Below, in pieces: positions 44,221 to 53,288 of a stretch of 64,000 nucleotides of DNA. The stretch spans positions 124,001 to 188,000 of the forward strand of contig CAVUCH010000003.1 in NCBI GenBank assembly GCA_963739995.1. The letters run 5' to 3'. The translations under genes and the position numbers were made by a program. The notes under the pieces are model-generated. The model was not told where the DNA came from, did no database searches, and worked only from the letters and a program-made list of their open reading frames with translations. Source of the DNA: CAVUCH01 sp963739995. Its GTDB lineage: Bacteria > Acidobacteriota > Vicinamibacteria > Vicinamibacterales > JAENWD01. The first letter of the stretch is position 1. The number at the start of each line of letters is the position of its first letter.

Positions 44221-44533
44221 CGCCGCAACACAGCCCACGGGCGCGGCAAGTCCAGCACCGCGCGGTAAGCCCGCTGTCTCTCAGACGCACGAACCGCAGC
44301 GCGCTGTTCATCAAGGTCGCCCAGCTTGAGTCGCTCCTGCTCGCAAAATGCGGTCAATCTGGTCTGGGCCGAGTAGATGCCTAAACTGGCCGACGCGCTG
44401 GCCAAGGGTCTGGAGTCGCGATGGCGTGTGACGATGAGGTGGTCCCTCTGACAGGCACGCATCGACACGGTTGGCGACGATGCCGATCTTCAGGAGGTGA
44501 ACACTCAACCAGCATGATTCGAGTCATCGACGC
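44221..44533. other. Intergenic, no recognisable gene
   Basis: About 310 bp between the DUF1593 gene and the converging propeller pseudogene. Frames present look like fragments; I could not match them. Confidence 0.35.
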
Positions 44534-45934
44534 TTAGCGCGGCGTTCCCGCGCGGGTGAATACAGCGCGAATGACAAGGTCCGCAGAAGAACCGGTCGGA
44601 TCGATCACAAGGCCCGCTGTAAAGACCTTGCCTCCAGCGACTGCGATTCCTGAAACAAGATCATCCGTGCCGACGGCATCGGCCTGATCCTGCCAGAGCA
44701 CTCGTCCCGAACCCGGATCGTACGCTCGAGTCAAGATGTCACAGTTGGTGGACACGGGATCGACGGTGCAGCCTTTGCCCCCTAACCCGGCCACAAACAT
44801 GGCGCCATTCTCTGCGGCTACGGCGTCCGCGCTCTCAAAGGGTCCACTGTCGAACTGATCCTCCCAAAGGAGCTGCCCACTGTTGAGATCATAGGCCCGC
44901 ACGATGAAATCACAGTTATACGTCGTCACAAAGGGAAGACAGCCTGCACCGCCGCCACCCACTACAAAGGCGCGCCCGCCTAGTACTGCTACATCGTTGG
45001 CAGTGTCTGAAAGGGGGGCCATTCCCGTGTTCACAATGTCTTCCCACAGCAGCGCGCCGCTCTCACCGTCGGTACGCTCGAATACGCCAATCGCGGGCGA
45101 AAAACGGCGGTTCAGATGTCGCTGTAGTCAGGTGACCCACGGCAATCACGCGATTACCCTGGGCTGCGATCACTTGCACCTGCCCCCCGATTCCGGCAGG
45201 TGCGTAGTCATCCCAGAGAACAGTTCCCGACAAGGCGTCGTACGCGCGCACAAACCAGTCTAGATCCACACCTGCGGCGGGTCGCGCTCGGCCCGCGACG
45301 AAGACGTGTCCGTGGTGTTCCGCAACGCCGATGGCTCTGTTGCCGTCTTCAACCCCAAAGCGATCGCTCCACCGGACCGCTCCGGTGGCAACATCGACTC
45401 CATCGACTAGCCATGAAGTGTTTCCACCCACTGCGACGACTGTTTGCGCATGGACAACGGCGCTGTCGAATACTCCCCGCACATCTGTGACCTCGTGCTG
45501 CCAGAGTAGACGTCCAGTCCTGCTGTCGTACGCACGGATGAGGGGAATGCCGCGGAAGAACGGTGAGGGCGCGTCGCCGGTGCCCATAGCGAAGACTCTC
45601 GTCTCTGCCAGCGTGATGCCCAAAGCAGTGTCATCGCGTCCTGCTCTGTCGTACAGGTCGCCCCAGAGAAGTTCCCCATCCTTCGCGCTGTACGCGCGAA
45701 CGAGGAGGTCGCTCCCATCAATCCCACCCACCCCCCTGAACCCCGCGACAAAGACAGTCCCGCCGGCTGCTGCATCGTTGCCGGGACCTCAATCGTGCCT
45801 GGCTCCACCGAAAGATGCTGCCAGAACAGTTTTGCGGCTAACGGCTCTTGTGCGTACGACGAAGCACCGCCGTCTGATACCAACCAACAGACGACGGCCG
45901 CCAAGATGATCGTTATCTTCGCAGTTCGAGTCAC
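44534..45934 (-). pseudogene. Exported PQQ-like beta-propeller protein, two frameshifts
   Basis: The gene starts with a signal peptide (AKITIILAAVVCWLVSDGGA) from a GTG near 45934. Near 45783 the homology moves to another frame (GGTVFVAGFRGVGGIDG, LVRAYSAKDGELLWGDLY), and near 45070 to a third (LLWEDIVNTGMAPL, 'GGRAFVVGGGGAGCLPFVTT'), reaching a stop at 44534. Repeats such as FIVRAYDLNSGQLLWEDQ and LTRAYDPGSGRVLWQDQ show PQQ-type propeller blades with about eight repeats. An undamaged version would have about 470 residues. Two lesions make it a pseudogene, unless they are sequencing errors. Confidence 0.75.
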
Positions 45935-46149
45935 TCGGAGACCGAACGCATGTCGTCGGTAGGTCGATCCGATGTCACCGCCCACCGGAATCAGTCCTCT
46001 TAAGGCGCACCGCGGCAATCCGCTCCCCATAACTGACCTCCTGTTTCTTCCAGTAATTTTGCCGTTTATGGATCCGTTTCTTCGAAACTCCGTCCTGTGG
46101 CGGCACGGAACCGGGGCAGGAAAGGCCGCGCGGGCAGATCATAAGGCAA
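45935..46149. other. Intergenic, no recognisable gene
   Basis: The upstream region of the propeller pseudogene. The segment 46030-46080 is A/T-richer and could hold its promoter, but no clear boxes are seen. Confidence 0.3.
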
Positions 46150-46540
46150 TCAGTTGATGGCGGTTCAGGCGCATGTGGGGCGAGGGTCACGCGGTGAATG
46201 CCATCCGGGGTGCGCGTGGTGATCGTCAAGATCGCCCGGGTGCGACTGGATGAGTTGGTCGAGGCGCTCGATGGTCACGTGGACTGCCGTGGACAGCGCG
46301 ACAGGCGTCTTCCGGCCCGGTCGCCAGCGCGTCGCACGAGGCGCGGCAGCAGAGCCCGATCCGGGCGCGGCGGATCGTATCGCCGGCCCGGTCGGGGTCG
46401 AAAAGGACGGGCTGGGGTGCCGCCCCGTTCCCGTAAACCGGGGTTGAAAGCGGCACAAGCGGAACAGAACAATGTTGCCCCGGTCGTCGACGGCAAACGA
46501 TCTCATCGCCCGTCCCCAAACGTGATCGCGCGGCATACCG
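46150..46540 (-). pseudogene. Decayed gene of unknown family
   Basis: The minus strand reads RSFAVDDRGNIVLFRLCRFQ in one frame; later frames give VHVTIERLDQLIQSHPGDLD and RTPDGIHRVTLAPHAPEP, with the last part in a second frame. This looks like one protein interrupted by at least one frameshift. I cannot name the family. Confidence 0.4.
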
Positions 46541-46791
46541 CGCCGGCTTGTCAGCGCGACACTTGCAATGCTTCGAGGTCGTGGCGAACCCCAAAGTCAG
46601 GAAGAACTGCTGCTCATCGACTGCCCAGCCGAACGCCACTCCATCGCTGCTCGATCGCTTGCGTGCCCTCACACCCACAGACCCCACGATGCTCGTATAC
46701 TGATTCCTGTTCTGCGACCCTTTCGCACTCGGATACTTCAGCCCGTCCGCGCGAGGGGACGGTCTCCGTCAAAAATGAGAGGAGAATGAGA

Positions 46792-47080
46792 ATGGCGTAC
46801 GGGATCGTGCATCACTTTCCTGGAGGTACGAAGGAGCAGGACCGAGACGACACTCGCGGCGGTGCATCCCGACAGAGCCAGCCTGCCCCAAGGCCAGACC
46901 TTCCACGCGGCTGGCGCGTCGGCTGGTGGCTGGACGGTCGTGGCGATTCACGATTCCAAGGAAAGTTGGGAGCGGTTCCGCGACGGCGTTCTGATGCCCC
47001 GAATGCAGCAGGGCATCAAGGGTGGATTCACAACCCCGCCGGAGGAGACAACCTTTGACGTTCACAACCTGCAGCCGTAA
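46792..47080 (+). pseudogene. Small ABM-like/DUF protein with one frameshift
   Basis: The protein begins MAYGIVHHFPGGTKEQ after an AGGAG ribosome-binding site. Near 46835-46840 it changes frame and continues as 'TLAAVHPDRASLPQGQTFHA', 'GWTVVAIHDSKESWERFRDG' and MPRMQQGIKGGFTTPPEETT until the stop at 47080. The two halves join into a protein of about 95 residues similar to small antibiotic-monooxygenase-like proteins. A single-base insertion explains the break. Confidence 0.75.
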
Positions 47081-47364
47081 CAGCCCGAGCGGGAGCGCAC
47101 ACCGGCAGACCGGCTCGTAGGAATGGAGCGGCTTCGTCTGACCCATCTTGCCGGCCGTCCTCGGCGCCCCGCTTGAATGTCGTGCTCGTCTACGCTGCCG
47201 GGCGGGCGGTAGTCGCGTTTCGTGTAGCTGCGTGGAAGTAGATGCGCCCGTCAATGCCGGTGGTCCGCGCCTTTCTTCCGCACGACTTCGACCATCAACG
47301 CGGGTGAGGCTCATTTTCACCTAGGCCGGTGCATCAGCGGTCACTCCCGGCCGATAATCCCGGC
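47081..47364. other. Intergenic, no recognisable gene
   Basis: About 280 bp between two frameshifted genes with no frame, repeat or promoter that I can defend. Confidence 0.3.
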
Positions 47365-47597
47365 GTGAGCGACCCGGCTGACGCTGCCGTCGAACCGCCT
47401 GCTGACGCGCTGCTGTGGCGTGTGCAGGGGCTGCACCACGAGGTCGTCTGCTACGCGCTGGCTGCCGACCCGGAGTGGTCCTCTGCGTTGCAACGGATAG
47501 CGACGATGACCTCCTCGTCGCCGAGTCTTACCCGACGCTCGCCGCGGCTGTTGAACGCGCGTCCATGCTCCGCGCGAATATCGGCTGCCCAAGATGA
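47365..47597 (+). pseudogene. Small hypothetical gene with one frameshift, coupled to the SGNH-like gene
   Basis: The frame from GTG 47365 reads 'PPADALLWRVQGLHHEVVCY' and DPEWSSALQRI; near 47497 it moves to another frame (DDDLLVAESYPTLAAAVERA, SMLRANIGCPR) and stops at 47597. The stop overlaps the ATG of the next gene (ATGA), as in a translationally coupled pair. The joined protein would have about 77 residues. No family recognised. Confidence 0.55.
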
Positions 47598-48024
47598 GCT
47601 GTTCCGTCCAGAGTGCTCCCTCGTCCCCCAACGGCGGTAGCGGGCGGGAGCTGGTGCTCATCATCGCCATTGCCTTCAGCGTTCCACTGGTTCTGCGACC
47701 GATCTCGCATGCGCTGACAGCCGGCCCGCCCCCCCGCTACGCCCCGTCTCTTGAAGCGGCCCGGCCGCGCCGCCCGTTCAATCCGGCTCCGCGGGAGGAG
47801 TTCAGGCGCATCGCGCCGCAATACGTGTCCATCGGCGACTTCCACTCGGGTCGCGCATCGATCCGGCATACATGAGATGGATCCTGCGGCTCCCCTCGTG
47901 GTGGGTCATGGAGCCGGGGACAGGGTCGGCCTGCTGGTATCTCGCGCTCAAGAACGCGGTCCTGGATTCAGGCGTGAAGCCGAAAGTGGTCGCGTCGCTC
48001 GACTTCATCTACTTTCAGTTCTGA
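47594..48024 (+). pseudogene. Membrane-anchored SGNH/AlgX-like fragment, frameshifted
   Basis: The frame starts with a membrane anchor (GRELVLIIAIAFSVPLVLRP) and reaches EEFRRIAPQYVSIGDFHSG, where the GDSxxS serine-hydrolase motif would begin. Near 47850 the protein continues in another frame: SRIDPAYMRWILRLPSWWVM, 'YLALKNAVLDSGVKPKVVAS', LDFIYFQF, stop at 48024. The I-G-D-...-S-R-I-D-P layout and the anchor resemble SGNH-hydrolase/AlgX-like proteins encoded beside CotH/VTC operons. The product would also be shorter than usual. It converges with cotH-type gene 48082-49554. Confidence 0.6.
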
Positions 48025-48081
48025 GCATTTGCGAACCCATCGGCCTGGGTTTCTGGGCATGAGTCATCAGTCGTGAGCGAC

Positions 48082-49554
48082 TCATCGCCAAATCGCCTGA
48101 ATGCTCAGATCGCTGTCCGCGGTGAGCGTGACGGCGGTCTGCCGCCGGGGCTGCGGGCTCCCGTTCACGCGCCAGTGGGAAAACCGCGCCGCGTGCGATC
48201 GGGGCACATCCAGGGTGAGGCGCATGCCCTGGAAGTAATACCCCTCGAACGGGCCGTTCACCGGGTGCCCGTCGAGCAGCACGGGCCCGGTGGTCGCCAG
48301 ACGGCACGACACAGTCGGCGTCTGCAGGTAATGCGCGGCGTGCTCGCGGAGGACGCCCGCGCGCTTCGCCAGGAACGCCTCCAGGAGCGGCAGATACTCG
48401 AAGGTCTCGACACCGTAGCTGCGCGCGATCTCGCGGTAGTGCTCGAAGCGTTCGCGAAGAAACGGGGGGGTGATCCGGTGATTCATGGCCTGGATCCAGG
48501 CCGCCTTGAAGTAGTCGCGATACCCGGGGTCTTGCGCGAGCAGCGCCGTCATGAGGTACGGGCGTATCTCGTCGGCCCTGCGGCCGCGACGCCCGCCGTC
48601 CGGCGGCAGCAGCAGCTCGTGGAATGGATTGTTCCGTGGGTTGCCGAAGCTGCCATCCATGTCCCAGTTGACCCAGAACCACTGTGCACGCGCGCGTGAC
48701 GCGTCGCGGAACTGGCTGGGTCCCTGGAATGGATCTCTCGTGGCGCAGAACGCGGTGGCGATGAACCAACGGGTAAGGTTCTCGATGTCCACGATCTCGC
48801 CCGCGGTGGCCATCGTGACCGGCGTCAGCGCACGGATCTGCGTGGCCAGTGCCTCGAACTCGTCGGCGTTCAACCTGATCGCGCGCTGGCCGTGCGCGCG
48901 GAAATAGTGGTTCGGGTGGAAGTGCTCGTACAACACGAAAACGCCCTGGAACTCGCCGTTCAGGAAGAACCGCACCGGGCGCGAGGGCGACGTAATCGCG
49001 CCGACGGTCGCGGCAATGTCGTAGGCCAGCGGGTTGGTCAGCGCCCACGGGACGCCCCTCATGCGTACGTCGTTGTGCACCATCAGCACGCGCACGGGAT
49101 GCGCGTGGGGCGCGTCGAATATCAGGCCCGGCGGAATGGGGGCTGCCTCGTAATCCCTTCGCAGGTACACCCGGTACCCCTGGCGCGGCGAGGACACCCG
49201 GCTGCCGCCGCCGTGCACCCGCACACCCGCGGTGCTCGCGAACCGCACATGCCCGCCGTCGAAGTACGTGATGGCCGCCGGGCGCTCCCATGCTCTGCCG
49301 TGTGCCTGCTTGTTGGCGAGGATGCCCGTCTCACGATCGTACAGATCCGGATCGGAGACATAGAGCGACAGCGTGGGGACGCCGCGCTGCACCTCGTTCT
49401 CCGGCACGAGCGCCGTGCTCGGCATGAGATCGGGACTGCGCTGGATGCTGAACCTGAGGCCGACGAAGGCCCCATGCCGTTCGGCGGCGGCACCGATGGC
49501 GACCAACGCGACGGCGAGTGCGGCCGCTGTCGCGAGGTGCGGGAGACGGGTCAC
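48082..49554 (-). CDS. CotH kinase family protein
   Basis: The 490-residue protein has a signal peptide (LATAAALAVALVAIGAAA) and the CotH protein-kinase fold. 'GVRVHGGGSRVSSPRQGYRV' is the CotH N-terminal motif, VRVLMVHNDVRMRGVPWALT, 'RFFLNGEFQGVFVLYEHFHP' and WFWVNWDMDGSFGNPRNNPF (metal-binding Asp region) follow. CotH proteins phosphorylate other surface or coat proteins with ATP. The start is a GTG whose GTGA overlaps the stop of the DUF4956 gene, so translation is coupled. It is the last gene of a VTC-DUF4956-CotH operon. Confidence 0.88.
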   Translation of the reverse strand: MTRLPHLATAAALAVALVAIGAAAERHGAFVGLRFSIQRSPDLMPSTALVPENEVQRGVPTLSLYVSDPDLYDRETGILANKQAHGRAWERPAAITYFDGGHVRFASTAGVRVHGGGSRVSSPRQGYRVYLRRDYEAAPIPPGLIFDAPHAHPVRVLMVHNDVRMRGVPWALTNPLAYDIAATVGAITSPSRPVRFFLNGEFQGVFVLYEHFHPNHYFRAHGQRAIRLNADEFEALATQIRALTPVTMATAGEIVDIENLTRWFIATAFCATRDPFQGPSQFRDASRARAQWFWVNWDMDGSFGNPRNNPFHELLLPPDGGRRGRRADEIRPYLMTALLAQDPGYRDYFKAAWIQAMNHRITPPFLRERFEHYREIARSYGVETFEYLPLLEAFLAKRAGVLREHAAHYLQTPTVSCRLATTGPVLLDGHPVNGPFEGYYFQGMRLTLDVPRSHAARFSHWRVNGSPQPRRQTAVTLTADSDLSIQAIWR

Positions 49555-50258
49555 AGCGGAACCGGTCGACTGAGGAACACGTTGAACGTGGATGCCGCGA
49601 AGGCTCCGGCGAGCTCTCCCTCGAGCGCGAGGAGCGAGCCACTGGTGGCGCCGCTGAACTGATACGCGTAGATCACCTGGGGACCGTCGCGTGAAATGCT
49701 CTCGAGGTGCGCATGAGTGACGCGCTTGCGCAGCACGTCTGCCACCTGCGCGCCGTCACCGGCGACGGCGCGTTCGGGAATCGAGATGACGATGGTTCCG
49801 TCGATGGCCTTGCGTCCGACGCGCCCGGCGGCGCGTTGCAGCACCAGGGCGAGAATGGCGACCCCGAAGAGAATGCCGACGAACGCCAGCTTGAAGGTGG
49901 CCGTCGCAATCGAGGCGGCGATGACCAGCATGATGAACCCGATCTCCTCAGGTTCCTTGATGGGGGTGCGGAACCGCACGATCGACAACGCGCCGAGAAG
50001 GCCGAGCGACAGCGGCAGCGAGAACTGGATGCACACGAAAATCGCGGTGATGGAGACGCCGAGCAGCGGGAAGGCGCGATACACCTGGCTGCCCGTGGCC
50101 CGCGACGAGTAGAACTGCAGGTACAGGTACGCGGCGAGCAGCGACCCCGCCAGCGAGGTCACCATCAGGAAGATGAACGGCCATATTCCGATCTGCGCCA
50201 TGGCGGGCGCGCCGGCACCCGAGAGGATCGAGTAGATGGTCTTGAGCTGGTCCTGCAT
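49551..50258 (-). CDS. DUF4956 membrane protein
   Basis: The 235-residue protein has four membrane helices (FIFLMVTSLAGSLLAAYLYL, FPLLGVSITAIFVCIQFSLP, GFIMLVIAASIATATF, LAFVGILFGVAILALVL) and the DUF4956 hallmark LGLLGALSIVRFRTPIKEPE. A soluble C-terminal domain of about 90 residues follows. DUF4956 proteins are encoded beside VTC-type polyphosphate polymerases and CotH kinases and are thought to act with them. It starts 12 bp after the VTC gene's stop and overlaps cotH by 4 bp, so all three are coupled. Confidence 0.88.
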   Translation of the reverse strand: MQDQLKTIYSILSGAGAPAMAQIGIWPFIFLMVTSLAGSLLAAYLYLQFYSSRATGSQVYRAFPLLGVSITAIFVCIQFSLPLSLGLLGALSIVRFRTPIKEPEEIGFIMLVIAASIATATFKLAFVGILFGVAILALVLQRAAGRVGRKAIDGTIVISIPERAVAGDGAQVADVLRKRVTHAHLESISRDGPQVIYAYQFSGATSGSLLALEGELAGAFAASTFNVFLSRPVPL

Positions 50259-50270
50259 GGTCTGGCAGCG

Positions 50271-50978
50271 TCAGAAGGTTTCCCGGGTCACGTGCTGGTA
50301 GCACGCCAGGTACTTGGAGAACGCTGACCGGCGCGCGCCGAGGCGCGTCACGGGGGCGACGTGGGCCGGCAAATCCGGACCGTGCCCTTTGTACTCGAAC
50401 ACCGCGTCTGGCAGCGGGCCGAACCGCGCCGGCGCGTGCAGCCGGGCCGGGTTCACCGCCTGCACCACCATGCCCGCGTCGAGACTGATGCGTGCGCCCC
50501 TGGGATCCACGTACCGGTGACGCGCATACGCCAGCCGCAGCACGGGAGCCAGATCCGCCGGCAGACCCGGGACCGCGGCCCGCAGCTCGGTGAGCAACCG
50601 GCCCCACTCTGGCGCCGCCAGCGATACAGCGGCGAGCTGCATCGGTTGGACCTGCGCCATCACGCGCCGCTTCTGGCGCGTAGCGCCTTCGCGATTCTTG
50701 CACTCCACGAATACCGGGCCCACGGGCGGTCCGCCGTCCAGCGGCGCGTACCACCGCACCCGCACCTTCGTTTTCAGGTGATCGCTGTTAATCTTCTCGT
50801 CGAGCAGCTCGAGGTCCGGCGTATCGTAGTACGTCGTGACGACCAGGGCCGGCCGATACGCCCGGTCGTGCTGCACGACACCCTCCAGCCAGCGGCGGAC
50901 GAATCCCGCGCGGCTGCCGGGCAGGAGGTACTTCAGCTCGAGCTCGGGCTGCTGGGGGGGTGCGGCCGATCGTGGCAT
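50271..50978 (-). CDS. VTC-domain polyphosphate polymerase-like protein
   Basis: The 235-residue protein is a VTC/CYTH-type triphosphate-tunnel enzyme: ELELKYLLPGSRAGFVRRWL, 'VVTTYYDTPDLELLDEKINS' (tunnel strand), KTKVRVRWYAPLDG, VFVECKNREGATRQKRRVMA and a final PDAVFEYKGHGPDLP with the conserved E-x-K. Eukaryotic VTC4 makes polyphosphate from ATP at a membrane; bacterial VTC proteins next to DUF4956 and CotH are less studied. No membrane segment is present, so membrane association would depend on DUF4956. It is the first gene of the operon, with the start at ATG 50978. Confidence 0.88.
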   Translation of the reverse strand: MPRSAAPPQQPELELKYLLPGSRAGFVRRWLEGVVQHDRAYRPALVVTTYYDTPDLELLDEKINSDHLKTKVRVRWYAPLDGGPPVGPVFVECKNREGATRQKRRVMAQVQPMQLAAVSLAAPEWGRLLTELRAAVPGLPADLAPVLRLAYARHRYVDPRGARISLDAGMVVQAVNPARLHAPARFGPLPDAVFEYKGHGPDLPAHVAPVTRLGARRSAFSKYLACYQHVTRETF

Positions 50979-51199
50979 GTCTGGGTCGAAAGAGGGAACG
51001 TGGAGTCTAGCATATGCGCTGTCGCGCTCACTCGCGGTCGCGCCTCTCGCGTCGCCCGCGCGCGGCCAATGAGCTCATCAGTACCAAGCGGCAAGGAAAA
51101 TGCCTCACGTGAACGGGCCGGGCGTGGGCGTATACTCTGTCCGTATCTCTCTGCCGCCGCCTCGATCGGCTCCGGCGCGCTTTCTTAGCAGACACACAC

Positions 51200-51580
51200 A
51201 TGCCAAGCGTGCTGGTGGTTGACGATGACCCCGACGTCCGCGTGCTGCTCGAGACATATCTCGAGCTGGAGGGGTTCGACGTGCTGACGGCCTCCAATGG
51301 CAGCGACGCCCTCGCGCGCCTCCGCGACACCCGGCCCTCGGTCATCCTGCTGGATCTGATGATGCCGGTCATGGATGGCGTCGAATTCCGCAGGCGCCAG
51401 CAGACCCTGCCCGATCTCCGCGACATTCCGGTCGTCTGCCTGTCGGCCCGGCACGACGCGCAGCAGACCGCCAGGCTTCTCGGCGTGGCGGATTGCGTGG
51501 GCAAGCCGTTCGAGCTCGAAACGCTCGTGGCCATCCTTCGGCGCTACTGCCCAGACGCGCCTCTTCCTGGAACGGCTTGA
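51200..51580 (+). CDS. Single-domain response regulator (CheY-like)
   Basis: The 126-residue protein is a stand-alone receiver domain: VLVVDDDPDVRVLLETYLEL (acidic pocket), SVILLDLMMPVMDGVEFRR with the phospho-acceptor Asp around residue 54, VVCLSARHDAQ (Ser/Thr switch) and CVGKPFELETLVAILRRY with the conserved Lys-Pro. No output domain is attached. It should relay phosphate from a histidine kinase not encoded in this window. It is divergent from the VTC operon across 220 bp, and regulation of that operon is possible but not shown. Confidence 0.9.
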   Translation: MPSVLVVDDDPDVRVLLETYLELEGFDVLTASNGSDALARLRDTRPSVILLDLMMPVMDGVEFRRRQQTLPDLRDIPVVCLSARHDAQQTARLLGVADCVGKPFELETLVAILRRYCPDAPLPGTA

Positions 51581-51756
51581 CGCACCAGCTGCGCGCGGGG
51601 CGGGCCGGCATCTCGGCGGGGAATGCCGGCGTCCGGGTGTTCCGCGCCCGTGAAGCACTGCGCAAGCAGGTGATGGCATCCTGCGGCACGGGCGCGGAGC
51701 ATGGGTGCATCGACTGCCGATGTGGCAGGCCGCGCTGAAGACCGGCGGCGCAGAGG

Positions 51757-53115
51757 TCAGTCGAAGCGGTACTGACCCGGCATGGCAACCGGCGGCATCG
51801 CATGCGGGCCCATCGCGTACTCCGACGGCCCGAGCCGCGTCTGCACCTGCATGGCCTTCTCCCACGTCACGGCCTGCCCGCTGTACACCGCTTCCCGTCC
51901 GAGAATGCCGGTCATTGTCGACTCGGCAATGGCTTGTGCCTCGTTGATCGGAGTTCCGGCCAGGATGCTGGCGATCAGATCCTCGTGGGTGAGCCGGTAC
52001 GCACTTGCGGACTCCTGGCGGAAGCGCCACTTCTCACCGCGTTTCGGGTCGATGCGATTCGCACAGTTGCTCGTGCCAAGGCTGCCGACCACGTGCTCGG
52101 ACACAATGTTCTGGCAGCCGTTGATCTGGCGGCACTGGCTGAAGACGGTGACGCCGTTCGGGTACTCGAACTCGACGGCGAAGTGATCGAAGATGTGGCC
52201 GTGCCGATCGCCGGTGCGTACCTGACGCCCACCGAGACCCGATACCGCCCGGACCGGATGGGCGCCGAGCACCCAGTTCATGACGTCCAGGTTGTGCACG
52301 TGCTGCTCGACGATGTGATCGCCGGAGAGCCAGGTGAAGTAGTTCCAGTTGCGGAGCTGCCACTCCATGTCGCTCCACCCGGGCTCGCGGTCGATCACCC
52401 AGATCTGCCCGCCGTTCCAGTAGGCCTTTGCGTACACGATCTCGCCGATGGCCCCGTCCTGGATGCGCCTGATCGTCTCCCGGTAGCCGCGATCGTGCCG
52501 GCGTTGCGTGCCGGAGGCGATCCCGAGCTTCTTCCGGGTCGCCAGCTCGCCGGCCTCCATCACGAGCCGCACGCCCGGAACATCGACCGCGCAGGGCTTC
52601 TCCATGAACACGTGCTTGCCGGCCTCGATCGCGGCCATGGCGTGCTGCGGCCGGAAGTGCGGCGGCGTAGCAAGAACGACGTAGTTGATCTCGGGAAGCG
52701 CGAGCAGCTGCGAGTAGGCCTCGAAGCCGGTGAACGCCCGCGCCTCCGGAATGTCGATGCCCACCTTCGCCAGCTCGCCCCGCGCGCGCGCGAGGCGATC
52801 AGGAAAGAGATCGGCGAGCGCGACAACGGTGACGTTCTCGTGCGCGACGCGGCTGCCCTGGGCCACATCTTCCGTGTGATACCCCTCGGCCGGATAGATC
52901 ACCTTCGTTGCGGCCCCGAGAGCATCGAGCACTGCGCCGGTGCCGCGCCCGCCGCAGCCGACGAGGCCAATCCTGATAGCCGCATCCCCGGCGGCGAACA
53001 GCTCCGGGCGGCCGGCAACGTGCACGGCTGCCGCACCGGTTAGGGCGAGCGATGTCTTCTTGATGAACGCGCGTCTGGAACTGGCGGGCCGGACATAGTC
53101 GTGCGGATCACTCAT
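51757..53115 (-). CDS. Gfo/Idh/MocA-family oxidoreductase, Tat-exported
   Basis: The 452-residue protein starts with a twin-arginine signal (SRRAFIKKTSLALTGAAAV) and the Rossmann motif IRIGLVGCGGRGTGAVLDAL. It has the typical MEKPCAVDVPGVRLVMEAGE (EKP with catalytic Lys), and an H-rich catalytic helix ISGDHIVEQHVHNLDVMNWV (reported here as WLSGDHIVEQHVHNLDVM). It is a NAD(P)-dependent dehydrogenase or glycosidase-like enzyme acting on sugars or polyols in the periplasm after folding with its cofactor. It is divergent from a second Tat-exported member, 173 bp away. Confidence 0.87.
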   Translation of the reverse strand: MSDPHDYVRPASSRRAFIKKTSLALTGAAAVHVAGRPELFAAGDAAIRIGLVGCGGRGTGAVLDALGAATKVIYPAEGYHTEDVAQGSRVAHENVTVVALADLFPDRLARARGELAKVGIDIPEARAFTGFEAYSQLLALPEINYVVLATPPHFRPQHAMAAIEAGKHVFMEKPCAVDVPGVRLVMEAGELATRKKLGIASGTQRRHDRGYRETIRRIQDGAIGEIVYAKAYWNGGQIWVIDREPGWSDMEWQLRNWNYFTWLSGDHIVEQHVHNLDVMNWVLGAHPVRAVSGLGGRQVRTGDRHGHIFDHFAVEFEYPNGVTVFSQCRQINGCQNIVSEHVVGSLGTSNCANRIDPKRGEKWRFRQESASAYRLTHEDLIASILAGTPINEAQAIAESTMTGILGREAVYSGQAVTWEKAMQVQTRLGPSEYAMGPHAMPPVAMPGQYRFD

Positions 53116-53288
53116 TGATGTGCCTTCAAGAAGCCTGACGAAATGGTCGGCGGCAGCTCACTCCCGGCGAAACTACCACACGAGGTGCCCGGTGCCGTAA
53201 GTTCCGGACCACACCGATCGCCGCGCGCGGCCACCACCGCGGCGAGTAGAATGCCCTCGATGTCCCTGCCAGACCGGAGAGTGCGCGC

